Below the pieces are notes generated by a model. It was not told the DNA's origin, did not search any database, and saw only the letters and a program-made list of their open reading frames with translations. A program made the translations under genes and the position numbers. Below are positions 37,211 to 49,559 of a stretch of DNA of 64,000 nt, piece after piece. Source of the DNA: Acanthochromis polyacanthus (Eukaryota > Chordata > Actinopteri > Pomacentridae); contig NC_067125.1 of assembly GCF_021347895.1 (NCBI RefSeq), positions 8,886,768 through 8,950,767 of the forward strand, written 5' to 3'. Every line of letters starts with the position of its first letter. Position 1 is the first letter of the stretch.

Positions 37211-37374
37211 GAGTACATGATGGACTCCAACTCCATCGTCTTCAACAGCAACTGGCAGAAAATAGTCCTTGTTCTGCTCTCTGTGAGATCAACCAGAACC
37301 TGCAGCAGGTGGAGAACTGGTTCATATACAGCTACATCAAGCTCCCCAAGTTAGACAGAACAAAGATGGCATAA
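37211..37374 (+). pseudogene. Exon-like fragment with homeodomain-helix-like string, frameshifted
   Basis: A pyrimidine-rich stretch ending CCCCCTCAG at 37209 looks like a splice acceptor. From 37211 one frame reads EYMMDSNSIVFNSNWQKI. After a shift, the frame from 37282 reads CEINQNLQQVENWF and IYSYIKLPKLDRTKMA, ending at TAA (37372-37374). The codon content (CAACTCCATCGTCTTCAAC, CTGCAGCAGGTGGAGAAC) looks protein-coding. VENWF is the kind of string found in the recognition helix of homeodomains, but the residues after it do not fit the usual NRR. I do not recognise the parent gene. The shift and stop argue for a pseudogene or retrocopy. Confidence 0.4.
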
Positions 37375-38098
37375 AGTTCGCAGACTGGTTGCGGTCATGG
37401 ATTGTATTTCTGCACCAGAAGATCATCAAATAATCTTCTGCCAGATTGTCCACCCCTGGTATTTACTGTCTTGCCCTAACAGGTGCAACTAAACAAACAG
37501 CAGAGTGGTGGAGGTGTCAGTCAAATCTAGACTGGGCATGTCTGCACAATTCTTGGAGGAGCTCTGAACAGACAGAGTGAAAACACCTGTGGAGGCGTAT
37601 GCTGGATATCTGAGGACTTCTTGTGGTGTTTGAATCAAAGATGTACTAGGGCTCAGCCTGCATACTAGTCACCTTTTCTCAGTAAATTTTGTCATCTCTC
37701 CAAGTCCACAAGACTCCATGAAGAGCTCTCTGTAGGCACCTGTGTACATCTTAAAATTAGTTTTTGCTCAGTCTACAGTGGAAAATAATGTGCATGCTGG
37801 GTAGCAGTGTGTATCCATGGAATATAAAGACAAAACCTACTGTGCTTGTATAGAAGGAAGGCCACCGAGTGGTGTAATCCGTTGTCTGTGTGCACAACCA
37901 TTACATTGTAAATATATAGGCTTAAGGACAGCACTGAGGAAAATGCAAATACAGAAATATTTGTAGTTCTTAAATTGGCAGAAAATGTTAACGTTCATGC
38001 AGGACCCCATAATTGTCATGGCCTTCAAAACATTTCACTCAAGAGAATCTTAAGAAATGAAGAGAAACTTGAAGTGTGTTTTATACAATCCTACTGTT
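37375..38098. other. Non-coding stretch, nothing recognised
   Basis: Follows the exon-like fragment. Parts might be decayed 3' sequence of the same parent transcript, but no frame supports it. Confidence 0.4.
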
Positions 38099-38430
38099 TC
38101 CATCTATCCATCATCTATACACCGTTTAATCCTCATTAGGGGGCTGGAGTCTATTCCAGCTGACTTAGGGTGAAGGCAGGAGACACCCTGGATAGGTCAT
38201 CAGTCTGTCACATAGAGACAAACAATCACGCTCACATTCACACCTACAGACAATTTACAGTCATTAACCTCAGCATGTTTTTGGACTGTGGGAGGAAGCT
38301 GGAGAAAACCCACGCATACACAGGGAGAACATGCAAACTCCATGCAGAAAGATCACGGGAAGGCCAGGAGGTGAACTGGGGATCTTCTAGATGCAAGGCA
38401 AAAGTGCTAACCACCATCCACTGTGCAGCC
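38099..38430 (-). mobile_element. SINE-like repeat family S, copy 4
   Basis: About 332 bp with tail-side CATCTATCCATCATCTATAC, core CAGGGAGAACATGCAAACTC and head-side GTGCTAACCACCATCCACTG. Confidence 0.82.
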
Positions 38431-41229
38431 AACCATACTATTTAATACAGACACTTATTTGTACTAGAACGTCCTTCTAAATCTTGTTGCATTTTCCAGT
38501 ATGCAATTTTTGTTTTTGTGTGTTTGTTTGTTAGTGTATTTTATTACCAAAGTTACCAATTCCTCATTTTCTTTGGACTGCCACATGACAATGAAGCCAC
38601 TTTGCCAAAGTAATAAAGACAACATATTTTGCTCTATGATATATTACCTATCTCTACCAAGTCCTAAGTTTGTCCAAGTTGATTTTCATATGGAAATGAG
38701 TGAAAACCAGCGGCTGCCTGGAGGGTGGGAAATCAATCTAAAAACTTATTGTATGCTTTGGAAAACAGTCAGCAGGAATGTAAAACACAGGCGATTTGTA
38801 CTTAATGGGCTGAAACATGTAAAAACATTGGCACGGTCCTGTTAAATAAGTGGTTGGGTTACAGACTTTCTGTTTATTAAAAGTAATAAATTACCCAACA
38901 TTTTGCCTGGTGATATGCTGCAGGACTTCCCCCTATTTTAACTTTTCAAAGTCATGGACTAAAAGGGAGCAGCGTGACTGCAATAATAAGATTTTGCCCT
39001 TGGATTACAAAAATTGAAACATTGTTACCGCAAAGATTTGAAGGACTGATAAAGGCTGAATGAGGATGTAAATTAAGGTCGTGCTCACCACCCAATCCCC
39101 TATACTCACTCGCACACTCACATATGCTAGCCCCCCTGCAGCCCACCCCCGCCCCGCTCAGTGTTCGTGCATGTGAAAGGGATCTCTTCAGAGCTGTCAC
39201 CACTCTTTCAGCGCCGCTATTCAGCGTGTTTTTCCATTCGAAGAGCGTGCAGGTGTTTACTGTAAGGAGGCGAAGAAAAGAAAAGATGGAAACAAACGTC
39301 AGTGGCCTCAATGCCTGGATAGCAGATGGAGAGGAGGACGAAGACGGAGAGACCTAGGGCAAGAGGCAAAGTAAAATAAAGCCAAGAGAGAGAGGAGAGA
39401 GCGAGGTCATGAGCAGAGCCTGAACCAAATATTCTCTTTCTATTCGCAAAAAAATCGGAAAAGGAAATAATCTGATCCTGGTGATATTACAGACCACCCA
39501 TTAGGTGAAGGGAAACTTCCAGAAAAGGAGAAGCACAGAGTGAATATGAGTTTCATGGTTGTAGGCAGAGACCAGAACCAGACCTCCACTGTGGTCCAGC
39601 TATGGGAATGACTTGTGCGAATGTGCATGTGTGTTTATGTCAGGAGGGGGCTGAAAAGCATGGAAATCATTTTATATTAGTGACGTAAGACAAAGGACAT
39701 GCAAGTTTGCTCATTTTGAAATGTGCAACCACAGCCCAAATGTAGTTACAGAGGTTAGAGTCTGGTTCAGTGGGAGAACTGTGAAGACTTTGACTCTATA
39801 AAACTACGTGCACATAGGAGGAGAAGCCATTTACAATTCCCATGCAGCATTTCAGGAAGAAACATCCGATCTGAGAGCTTAAGATTTGGTTGTGTACATC
39901 ACCTGATGTAGCACTAGCAGATGAAATGAGTTTGCCTGGTCTCAGTATGGATGGATTTAGCTTTTTTTTTTTTTCTGCATAGCAGCCGTTGGGACAGAAA
40001 AAAAACAGGATTTCTCAGAAGCAAAGCTGTAAATATAAACCAGTTGTCACAACAAGAGCTGTGGTCAAGACCTCATTCCAAATGTTTGACTGGCTTTTGT
40101 TCTCAGAAATACTATTTGGGTAGATATTTGTATGCATTTACTCATGTTGATGGCTTAACTTTTAGATGCATAAATGGTTCCAAAATGATCCAGTGAGGTC
40201 GTTTTCTTGCAATATCTTTGTAATGATTTTTTTTTTTATCATTTCATATTACAGCTATTCCTCAAAAAACATGCTTTTGATATCATTCCATTTAAATTTT
40301 TAAGTTACCTTGTATACATTTAAAGAAGCTGTAATATTTGTATCACTACTCCAAGCTCTTTATCACTGATAATATCATACAAGAGGTGATGCACAAACTT
40401 GGATGGGAGAGCAGCAACAGTTAGAGGAAAAGAGTGGGAAAATGTCTCCAAAACGGATGTTGACATTCTTCTATTGCCGGTCTGTGTAATGTTCTACTTT
40501 TTTCAATTATCAAAATGTGTTATAAAATGGAAAAAGAAACATATTTGAAACATGAAATCATTCTTGGACAAAAACATAATACAAACAATAATACAAATGA
40601 TTATTCTCAACCAAGTTGACAAAAATGGTATAAAAACACATTGATTCCTATACGGGTCATTTTTTACCCGTATAACTGATTTTCTTCTCTTATGCCTTAA
40701 AAAACCTCCTGGTTTAAAGGCCGACAAGGAAACTCCGTAGAACGAGGTCTTTAGTTTTTCCCTCCAGCCTCTTGAAGTCTGTTTATAGATCTGTTTTACT
40801 AAACATCATGCAAACATGTAATCTAGAAATACCACAACCTATCACTGAGTTATCCTCAGTTGTAATAATTAAAACACAAGCTTTTCTCTTTAGACTTTGT
40901 TCCCTCTTTCACTTCTGTGGCAGTTAAAAATAACTTAGATATCATCGACACAAATCTAGAAGCGCATTGGATGTGAGAGGACGCTGGCATTGTTTGTTCA
41001 CCGCTTCTCCATCTGAGCCTAAGTTTCCATTTTCTTTGCACTGATAGCACCTCTGATTGATTCTGCCTTTACCCCAATTTATGTGTAAATTATCAAACTG
41101 AATTCTCTGTCTTCCTAATTTCTCCAAAATTGTAAAATTCCCCTCAAAAAATCAAGGAAAAAAATGAACAAATTCCCCCTGAAAAGCAAGGATTTTTTTT
41201 AATGTTTTTTTTTTTTTTGCATTTTTCTT
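38431..41229. other. Non-coding stretch
   Basis: T-runs at 39962-39974, 40228-40239 and 41192-41218. 39050-39420 is purine-rich and repeat-poor with short frames but no domain. No gene is recognised. Confidence 0.45.
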
Positions 41230-41377
41230 GTCTTTATTTGACAGGTTAGTTGAGAAGAATGTGGGGTAGACCTGCAGCAAAAGGCTATGAGCAAGAATTG
41301 AACCCAGGCCACAGCTTTGGGGATTATAGCCCCTGTTTATGGGTTGCCCACGCAGCTTGCTGAGCTATCTGGGTGCC
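41230..41377 (-). mobile_element. tRNA-derived SINE (family U), copy 1
   Basis: On the minus strand it starts GGCACCCAGATAGCTCAGCA (tRNA-like A-box) at 41377. It contains a B-box-like GGTTCAATTCT (complement near 41297) and ends in CAAATAAAGACAAGAAAAA. The same family as 56158-56326, which is on the other strand. Confidence 0.75.
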
Positions 41378-42360
41378 AAAGTCAGGAGTTTAAAAGGTGG
41401 TATCCATTACTATGTTACAATAGAAAACCAAATCAAATATGCCAGAAAGCTTTAGCAAGTTCACCCTTGCCCAGCGCTACTCTGCGTGTGTATTATCTGC
41501 AATCAGAGTTTGCACTGCAGCCAGTCAAGATGACAAGCAATGCTTTGTTACTGTGCTGTTGCTGTTCTGCAACTAACAAGTCTTTAGAAACCCATAAGCT
41601 AGTTACCTCTGTCTGTGCTGGGAGACATTACATTTACATTGTTGCCTTTCTGCAACAGGAAGAAAGGCGTCAGCTGGTGACCCTGGGGCTTCATCTCCTC
41701 TTTAATACAGAGAATACAGAGACATTCATATCACAAGCCTGATACACACAAGTTGTTTTAAACACAGGCCTTCTGTCAGGTGTGTGTGCATTTGGATCGA
41801 GATTGGTAAAATAACTGGTTCCAGACTGTGTCAGGGTTTGTGCATAATGAGAAAAGCCGGCCTGCTGATGCTTGTTTGAAAGGACACCTCAGATCCCACG
41901 AACACGGCCGAAACCTCAGTTCCTCAGATCAGAAACATGACTGTCACTGCTGATATCATCCCCCCTGCTCGTGTTTTCCCATTGAACCTTAATGTAAGCA
42001 GTGAGAAACACGCACGCATTCATGTGCTCACGACTGCTCTCATTTCCTCCCCTCGCTCGCAGCCAAAGTCGACACACACTTCCTGGCTTCCACCACTCCT
42101 GGGGTCAAGGGTCATACCCACAATCCCCCAGGCGGTGCTTTGAATCCTTATCCTGCTATCCCGGATGTAACGTCCAAACATCTTGATAAACACATTTGAG
42201 AAGTTATTTATACCTTTAGTGTTCAGCCTGATTCCGACGGGCGATCTGCATTCCAGCGGTGGGAGGAAACTTTGGATGTTCAGGGTTATCTGCAGTGAAG
42301 ATAACTTGGAAATGGACGACACACACATATTAGCTCTGCGTTAAAGTGTGTCACAGCACA

Positions 42361-42362
<2 letters not shown>

Positions 42363-42402
<40 letters not shown>
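42363..42402. repeat. (TG)20 microsatellite
   Basis: A pure TG tract of 40 bases. Confidence 0.97.
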
Positions 42403-42403
<1 letters not shown>

Positions 42404-42572
42404 CCTCCTCTCTTGTTGTAAACCCCCCCACCCTCCATCCGTCACATTAGCCTAATGAAAAGTAATAAGAGCGCTCCAAATGATCTACTCCCTGAGGTTG
42501 CCTCGGAGCTGTGTGAAATAAGATAACATTAACCTGAGTTATATGGCCTGCCAAGGGGAAGTGCCATAACAA

Positions 42573-42573
<1 letters not shown>

Positions 42574-42606
<33 letters not shown>
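42574..42606. repeat. (AC)16 microsatellite
   Basis: A pure AC tract of 33 bases. Confidence 0.97.
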
Positions 42607-42609
<3 letters not shown>

Positions 42610-43740
42610 GACCACACACGTGCATACACACATCCATCTTATCTAGTGTTTACTCTCCAGCTGGGAGTCATGGTGTCACAGAGACACCATAAACTAGCAT
42701 CGATATGAAACAATAATAAACACAATTCAAACAAGAAACAGAGTAAATATACATGCGGTCTCTTCCTGGCTGCAGGGAGATGTGTGTGTGTGTGTGAATA
42801 TGTATACTTTACTGGCCGCCGCCGCACGGATTTTTTTCATTGTTTCTCTGTTGAGTTTATTAGCATTTGGTGTTTTTGATGTGTGGTTTTATACAGAACA
42901 CATGCAGCTCAGTGAGCTACTGTAAAGTGATGTTACACATATTTGTACTTTTATGTGTCTGTGAGAGAAGGCAGGAAAAGCAGAGCAAGACAGAAAGGAC
43001 GGTGAGAGAAGAAAAAGGAGGAGGCAGCGCCGGCGGGGTGAAGGACGGTGTAAATCTAATGATGGCACGCTGAGAGAAAAACACAGAGAGAAAAAAGGCA
43101 GAGTGCACCGGCAGATCATCACACATCATCTGTGATAGTGGAGTAATCAAAGAGAGGCTACATGAAGAGGAAAATTAGCCCCTCACTTTGTGCAAGACAC
43201 TTAGACACCAAGAGACTCGCGGTAACATTTGTCACACATGCTGGTGGAGAAGAGTAAAGGCTCACATGGGATGCGAGCGCAGTGATTATTTAAAAAATGG
43301 ATAATGGATTCACAGTTCACGGTCAGTATTTTTTATGAGGTGAACGGTAACCACATTTGTATCGCTGTGTAAATTGAGGGATGACTCGATGCTTTGCTCT
43401 GGAATACATATGAAGTCATGAAGGTAAGGTAATTATTTATTCAGTTAGAGGGTAGATATACGCGTTTGTAAATCCGACAATTTGCTTGATTTAACGACCT
43501 GCGGTGCGAGGTGATTCAAACGTAGCACATTACATGCTGTTACATAAAATCTTTCATCTTTCTCTCAATATATTGGATACATTATGGAGTTTAAGAATGA
43601 AACCTCTCAGAGCCTGAAGTCAAGTGTTTTATCGTTGCTTCTTTAAAGGTAAAATGTGACATTATTTCTGCAGTTCTAAAGGAGCTTCAACCACGTCTTA
43701 ATAAAATAACCCATCATGATGTTGTGAAGGGTCATTTAGA

Positions 43741-44080
43741 TTTAAAGCAGCGCTATCTGGCGTCACTGTAACCATGACAACAAGTGAACACTACATCAGC
43801 TGTTTGCTGACGATCACATGATTGCGATCCTACTACAAATCCACCACTGTGGACTTAGCAGGATTAGTCTGTCAGAAATCACACAAGGAACAATTAATTA
43901 AATTGTGGGGGTATTTCGGAGTCCCATCAATTCCCATTGCCCGCTACATATTTAGGTCATGCGATCCAATATCCGTACAAAATGTACACATGCATGACAC
44001 ACGCCTGTACTCACAGCAAGGTAAGTTTTTATTCAAGATTTCATTCATTGGATATGATACAACGGCTGATCAGCCTTACT
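43741..44080 (+). repeat. Interspersed repeat family X, copy B
   Basis: It matches copy A (reversed) from CACTGTAACCATGACAACAA through AATCCACCACTGTGGAC and CATCAATTCCCA to the GATACAACGGCTGATCAGCC block near 44080. Unlike A and C it lacks the GGATCCACAG and GTAATAAA end blocks, so it is truncated at its 5' side. Confidence 0.75.
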
Positions 44081-44589
44081 CCTGTTCCATCTTTTCTTTT
44101 ATTCAGTTACATACGTGTTGCAAGGCTTGTTAGAAAATGGTGGGCTGGTAGATTGGTAACTTAGATGCCAGGTAGTCTACAGATAAGAGAAGTTACTGAA
44201 CTAAGGTCAAATACCCCCACTGTCTTTTTAGAGACTAGCATTTACATATGATCCCTGACATTATAAAACAAAAATGGAGAACATGTAGAGCATATATTTG
44301 GTCTGTGATGCTTCCCAAAGGTTTCCCAAAGAGCGATTTTGAAGCCAAGCCGTCACCAGCTTGGCAGTAGCTGACTCCTCTAAAACTAACTGAAGAATAA
44401 GCAAAATTGTGGAATGAGAATAGACCTGAGGTGGGTCATGCAAACACCTCTGGCACATGGATGATCCTAAGACATTTCCCACCTGTTACTCAAAGGGGCC
44501 ATGCCCTTAATTATGCAAAGCTGTAATATTCGATACAATTTAAATAGGTGAGTAATACTAAAATATTAAAATTAGCTCCCTGTATAGCC
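44081..44589. other. Non-coding stretch
   Basis: No gene or repeat is recognised. Confidence 0.45.
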
Positions 44590-44785
44590 ATCATGGATGG
44601 GAAGCTTAGTAATAGGCCGCAACCATCTTTTGTAATAGACTGTTTTTTTGTGCTGTGAAGTATGGCATTTTAACAGAGGGGCTCTATGGGAATTAACTTG
44701 CTTTTGGTGCCAGCCTCAAGTGGCCATTTGAGGAATTGCGGCACTTACAGTTTGGCTTTATTTCTCAGCCCTGAATGTTGCCAAA
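44590..44785 (+). repeat. Interspersed repeat family Y, copy 2
   Basis: GCCAGCCTCAAGTGGCCATT and GGCTTTATTTCTCAGCCCTG match the minus strand of 28170-28400. Confidence 0.68.
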
Positions 44786-46260
44786 ATCTCCTCCTCTGCT
44801 GCTTTGATGTTGGCTGTTCTTTCGTCCAGCTGCATTGAAGTATAGTAGGACACAATTCCCTCTAGCTGCAAACATCAATCGCAATACTCTGAGGACTGTC
44901 CAAGGGCATTCATTTAAATAGACAGAATCTGAATAAATACGAGACAAAATATGCCCAACTCGATCTGCTGGAAAGCGACGATGACTCAAGAAAAAATGCT
45001 AGAAAATCTAAACTGATATTGTGGTGCAGGAGTTTCTGATGCACTTTGTCTGAATGTTTGTATGATAAGGAACCCTTTGTTCTCAGAATATCACTTAGCT
45101 TCAGCAGGTGAGTACAGAACATCCAGACGTTTACCTCTTTTTACAAGGATGATTGTGTCACATTCACAGCTCAATCAGAGCAGATATGTGTAAGGTGAGG
45201 GAGGGGAGACAAGCTTTTGTCTGATGTGAAATCCCTCATTAAGAGTCCTGAGATGGTGAAGCTCTTACATCTTGTAAACAAGCAAAAAAAATGCAATAAT
45301 ATTAAATATTTTACATTGTTTGTACCCACCAGGGTCAAGCCATCATCAAGCACTGCTTTCATCATCCAGCATCACATTCACGTGAAAGAAATTCAAAACA
45401 ACAGGTAAATGAATGCAGGGAGAATCCGTAGAGTGCTACATCAAGTGTAAGGATGGAGAGATGGAAGAGGTGAAGGAGGAATGGATCTGCACTTCAAACC
45501 ACCAGGAGAAGACCTCTGTGAACTGATCCATTTCCCTCTCTCTCTTGCTCTCCTTCTGTCTCTCTCTGACAGATTTATTAAGAGGCAGGGATCAAAACGA
45601 GTCCCCAGCTCCCTCCTCTCCTCATCCCTCACTTTCTCCTCTTCTTCATCAGCTGACAGCGTCTCCCTCCTCCTCTCTCGCTCTCCCTTTGTCCCATGGC
45701 CCGAGCCTATATTCTTGAGCCCTGAGAGAAACTATGAGAAATAGGTGATGAGGAAGGAGATGAGGAGGAGGTGGAGATGGGAGTGGAGAGGATGAATATC
45801 TTTTTTTTTCTGTCCCTGTGGCCTGCTTTAAAAGATTCTTTGGTCCTCACACACTCACACAAACATGTCACTGCTTTCCTTTTCCACACTTGAAGTTGTC
45901 TTTTCATATCTTTGGAGCAGACTGTGTGCTTCGAGAAAACTTTTGTAGAGGAATAAAAACCATATGTCAAAATCAGCGGTGAGCACGCGCTTACTCAGGC
46001 AAATGTTATCTTTCCATTTGCCTCACTGATGCGCCGTGCTGCATTCAAAGCCTATGGCTTGTCAGAAAAAACACCCGACGCTGACAGATGGGGGTATTTC
46101 TCAATCGCCACTTTCCTGGAATGATGCTTCCTGTCACTTTAGCTAAATAACAGCCACCGAATCAACACAGAGGAATGTGACAACAGACAGCAGAAAAAGC
46201 TGCAGTTGGACCACCCCATAGTTATTTACAGTCTGTTAGCAATTTCCATTTCAAATATCA
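44786..46260. other. Non-coding stretch with CT-rich block
   Basis: 45530-45690 is pyrimidine-rich, and 45740-45790 is purine-rich. Frames on both strands here are artefacts of that bias. Nothing else is recognised. Confidence 0.4.
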
Positions 46261-46527
46261 CATTTAAATAGAGAGATGTCATTTTACTTTTTCTTTTTTT
46301 TTTTTTTTGCTGAGGATAACCAGCATCTAAAATTTATATCAAACGTATTCCAGTTTTCTCGAAAAGTCTGTTTTTCTAATGAGGCATGTATTTTGCAGGT
46401 TGGAAAAAAATTGAACCAAAAAGACCATGTTATTTTTTTTGCGTGTATATAATGTATCTCATCAACTTTTAAATATCCCATATTTTACCACTGTATCATA
46501 AAATAATTAAAGTTGGTGGTTTTGTGG
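46261..46527. repeat. Direct duplication, arm 1
   Basis: It begins CATTTAAATAGAGAGATGTC and ends near GTTGGTGGTTTTGTGG. It aligns in the same direction with 47199-47412, sharing GCGTGTATATAATGTATCTC (one base different) and CCCATATTTTACCACTG. Arm 2 lacks about 50 bases in the middle. Confidence 0.82.
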
Positions 46528-46664
46528 ACAGGGTGCCTCTTTCTGCATAGAGTTTGCATGTTCTCCCTGTGCATGTGTGGGTTTTCTTTGGGTACTCCAG
46601 ATACTGCTTAACTGGTGATTCTAAACTGTAAGTGTGATTGAGAGTGTGACTGTTTGTCTCTATA

Positions 46665-47058
46665 CGGCGCCCTCCATAATTATTGCCACCCCTGGTTAAG
46701 ATGTGTTCTTTAGCTTCTAATAAATTCAATTTTTTTCTAAATAATGTCGGACCACAATAAAAAAAAAAAAAAGAGGAAAATCCATCCTTTAATTCAAGTG
46801 CATTTATTCAGTGGGAAAAAAATCACACATTAAGAAATCATTCTTTTACATCAAATCGTGTGTGCCACAATTATTAGCACCCCTGATGTTAAAACTTTGT
46901 ACAACCACCTTTTGCCAACAAAACAGCACCTAATCTTTTCCTATATACATTTTCATCAATTTTCAGTTTGAGGGTATGTTTCTGAAATAAAAATTGAATT
47001 TATTTTAAGGCTTTCAACACATCTTAACCAGGAGTGCCAATAATTATGGAGGGCGCTG
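46665..47058. mobile_element. Tc1-type MITE nested in a SINE
   Basis: Inverted ends: CGGCGCCCTCCATAATTATT at the left and the near complement (AATAATTATGGAGGGCGCTG) at the right. TA precedes the left end. An inner direct copy of the end motif (CACAATTATTAGCACCCCTG, about 46866) shows IR/DR structure, so this is a deletion derivative of a Tc1-like transposon. About 394 bp, no transposase. Confidence 0.83.
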
Positions 47059-47154
47059 TGACCTGTCCAAGGTGTTTCCTACCTTCACTTTAAGTCAGCT
47101 GGGATAGACTCCAGCCCCCATGACCCTAATGAGGATTAAGGGGTGTATAGAGAA

Positions 47155-47198
47155 TGGATGGATGGATGGATGGATGGATGGATGGATGGATGGATGGA
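47155..47198. repeat. (GGAT)11 tail of the SINE
   Basis: A tetranucleotide run that forms the 3' tail of the SINE copy and abuts arm 2 of the duplication. Confidence 0.93.
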
Positions 47199-47412
47199 CA
47201 TTTAAATGGAGATATGTCATTGCAGATTTGTTTTTTAGCTGAGGACAACATCATCTAAAATCATATCAAATGTATTTCTTGTAAAACCTGTTCGTTCCCA
47301 TGAGAAAAAAAGGGCCACATCATTTTTTTGCGTGTATATAACGTATCTCATCAACATTTAAGTCTCCCATATTTTACCACTGCACTATAAAAGAATTAAA
47401 AATGGTGGTTTT
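47199..47412. repeat. Direct duplication, arm 2
   Basis: It begins CATTTAAATGGAGATATGTC and ends near AAAATGGTGGTTTTCAC; see arm 1 at 46261-46527. By eye the two arms agree at roughly four bases in five outside gaps. Confidence 0.82.
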
Positions 47413-47499
47413 CACAGAAAGTTTGAAAAACCCTCCAGTGGAGTTTACAGACTTGTAGAATTGATGCCAATGTGAGCTGATGTCATCCTGGTGGGACAT

Positions 47500-47898
47500 T
47501 GTTACATTCTTGTGTGTGTGGATACGGTAGGTTGTGTTTTCTCTTCTCTTCCTTTAGATTACGCCTAGTGGGAGTGGCCAGGGGCACCTGTGGCTCATTG
47601 GTAATCAGGGGAAAGTGAAAACCTCAGCCACCTGAATCAGCGTCGCCTTTTGGCCAGACCGGCAGCTGGAGTGTGTGCTGGTGGCTTGGTGCGGAACCTG
47701 GACTCGGCTGTTGTGCCTCAACTCATTCTTGGAACGTTTCGGGGTTAGGGAACTCGATTCCCTTGTGTGGATCTTGGCTTTAACTCCCATTGTAAATAAA
47801 GTTATTTCTCCGCCGCATGATCAGTCTTCAGCCTCTTTTACCTGGTTTCTTCTTCATATTTGTTACTCCCCTCATCCCCTAGTTCTTGGGACGTAACA
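47500..47898 (+). mobile_element. Solo LTR of an LTR retrotransposon
   Basis: It begins TGTTAC and ends GTAACA, a perfect 6-base terminal inverted repeat with the TG...CA rule. Flanks are GACAT (47495-47499) and GACAC (47899-47903), a 5-bp target duplication with one change. The 399-bp body holds an AATAAA signal at 47795-47800. No gag or pol is next to it, so the internal part was probably lost by LTR-LTR recombination. The clade (Gypsy or other) is not determined. Confidence 0.8.
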
Positions 47899-49449
47899 GA
47901 CACAGAGGCCCAGCACCTCACTAAGACACTGTGTGTTGTCTTTACTTTAATCTGTCACCCATTCATATAGAGTGAATTGAAATGTGTTATTTAAGCCTGC
48001 TCAAATGTTAAACTCTCATTTGTTCAGCAGTTTAAAAAGATATTTCAGAAAAATTTACACCAAATGCACAGATATAATAAAGACTTACATGAACATGAAA
48101 AAGCGCTAAACTGTATGTTCCAAATAAAAGGGTGACAGCAGACTTTTGATGTGTTTACTCACTGCACCGTTGCTGTGAACCCAAAGCCTGCGGGCTGCAG
48201 GGTTCGACTGCATCATTCTGAAAAGAATAAATCTCCTCCAAATGATGCTGAAAGGGACGAGACAGAGATGCCAGCAGGAAAAAACAGAGACAAAGAGGGA
48301 TGAAGACAGGGAGAGACTAGAGACTGGGCTTCCTCCATTACCCCCTGGCCTCTCTGTCTGGCAGTACGCGAGCGGCAGCAGTGGATGGACTCGACCAGTC
48401 ACCTATCAAAGCCTGTCTAATGAATAGCCCTCTAATCCCCTCATTGAGATACAGAGAACAGGCTCGCTGCTAATGCTCTCAGACAGAGATGTGCTCTTTC
48501 TCTCTCGCGCACACACACAATCTCACACACGAACAAAAATTATGCAAAAAAAAAAACACACTAAGGTGCGCATAAATAATGGAGAGGAAACACACACGGT
48601 CAGCAACAGTACATTCACATGCAAACTGCGTCTGTGTTTTTTGGAATATCATGCAGGTGCCACGGCCTCCCTCTCTTTCTCCACGCACACAGCAGCACAA
48701 TACAACTTAACAATATTCTGCCTTTGTACTCAGCCGTAAGCCGCCTTAATTATTCCCGAGCAGAGAGGATTTCAGAGAGGGGGAACAAGAGGACCTCGTC
48801 TTTTTGGTATCAGTTTAACATGTTTGTTTTATTCCCGGCTTGTTTATGAGCTGGCGCGGTGAGTGAGAAATATGAAGTCATTATGTTTAGATTGATGGAG
48901 AGACTTATATCCTGCATTCTCCCTCACCCAGCAAATCACTCATGCACTTGTGTTTTGACATCCTGAGTGGAGTCTTGGCGCGTCTGTCTTTCATTTCCTC
49001 CTTCTTTTACTTTCTTTCTTGCCCTCTCTGTGTCTTTCTTTCCATTTTTTTGAATAGACATTGTATATTCAGCCAAACATGAAATAAACACACCCAGCTC
49101 ACCTTTCGCTCTCTTTCTATTCTGTCTTTTTTTCCCTCCATCCTGGCTGTATGTTGAGGCCAGATATCAAATTAACACAGAGACAAAGCAGCCATGCAAG
49201 GCCAGCCCACACCACCTTCCCTCCCCATCAGCACCACCTGCCCTGGATGATGGACCCAGAAAAGAGGGAGAAAAGTGTCGGTCACTTCAGCTGCGGATGT
49301 CAGATTTGTTTCCACTGTGAAATTTCATAAAATAATACTGGAGGTGGGGGCGAGCTGTGTGAAATGTCAGCCAGGAGCGAGGCAGCCCAGACCTGGACGG
49401 CGGAGAAAGACAACACAGATGGGAAGCAAAACCAGAGCGAGGAGGAGAG
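47899..49449. other. Repeat-poor non-coding stretch
   Basis: 48150-48480 and 48700-49000 are of mixed composition without repeats or coding frames. Short CA-rich and CT-rich runs lie at 48505-48530 and 49000-49050. Possible regulatory DNA, unproven. Confidence 0.35.
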
Positions 49450-49559
49450 GGATGGATGGATGGATGGATGGATGGATGGATGGATGGATGGATGGATGGA
49501 TGGATGGATGGATGGATGGATGGATGAATGGATGGATGGATGGATGGATGGATGGATGG
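49450..49559. repeat. (GATG)27 microsatellite
   Basis: About 110 bases of GATG units with one GAATG interruption near 49526. Unlike the run at 47155 there is no SINE body attached. Frames of Asp-Gly-Trp-Met repeats here are artefacts. Confidence 0.97.

Larger units (their letters stand above)
41378..43740. other. Repeat-poor non-coding stretch with microsatellites
   Basis: Two microsatellites are listed separately. The rest (notably 41760-42560 and 43160-43560) is free of recognised repeats and frames are unremarkable. The 42440-42560 segment, with balanced composition between two microsatellites, could be conserved non-coding DNA. Confidence 0.35.
46537..47198 (+). mobile_element. SINE-like repeat family S, copy 5 (5'-truncated, interrupted)
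   Basis: It begins inside the family at CTTTCTGCATAGAGTTTGCA, lacking the tRNA-like head. It is split by a Tc1-type MITE at 46665-47058, resumes at GACCTGTCCAAGGTGTTTCC, and ends in the (GGAT)11 tail. Confidence 0.82.
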
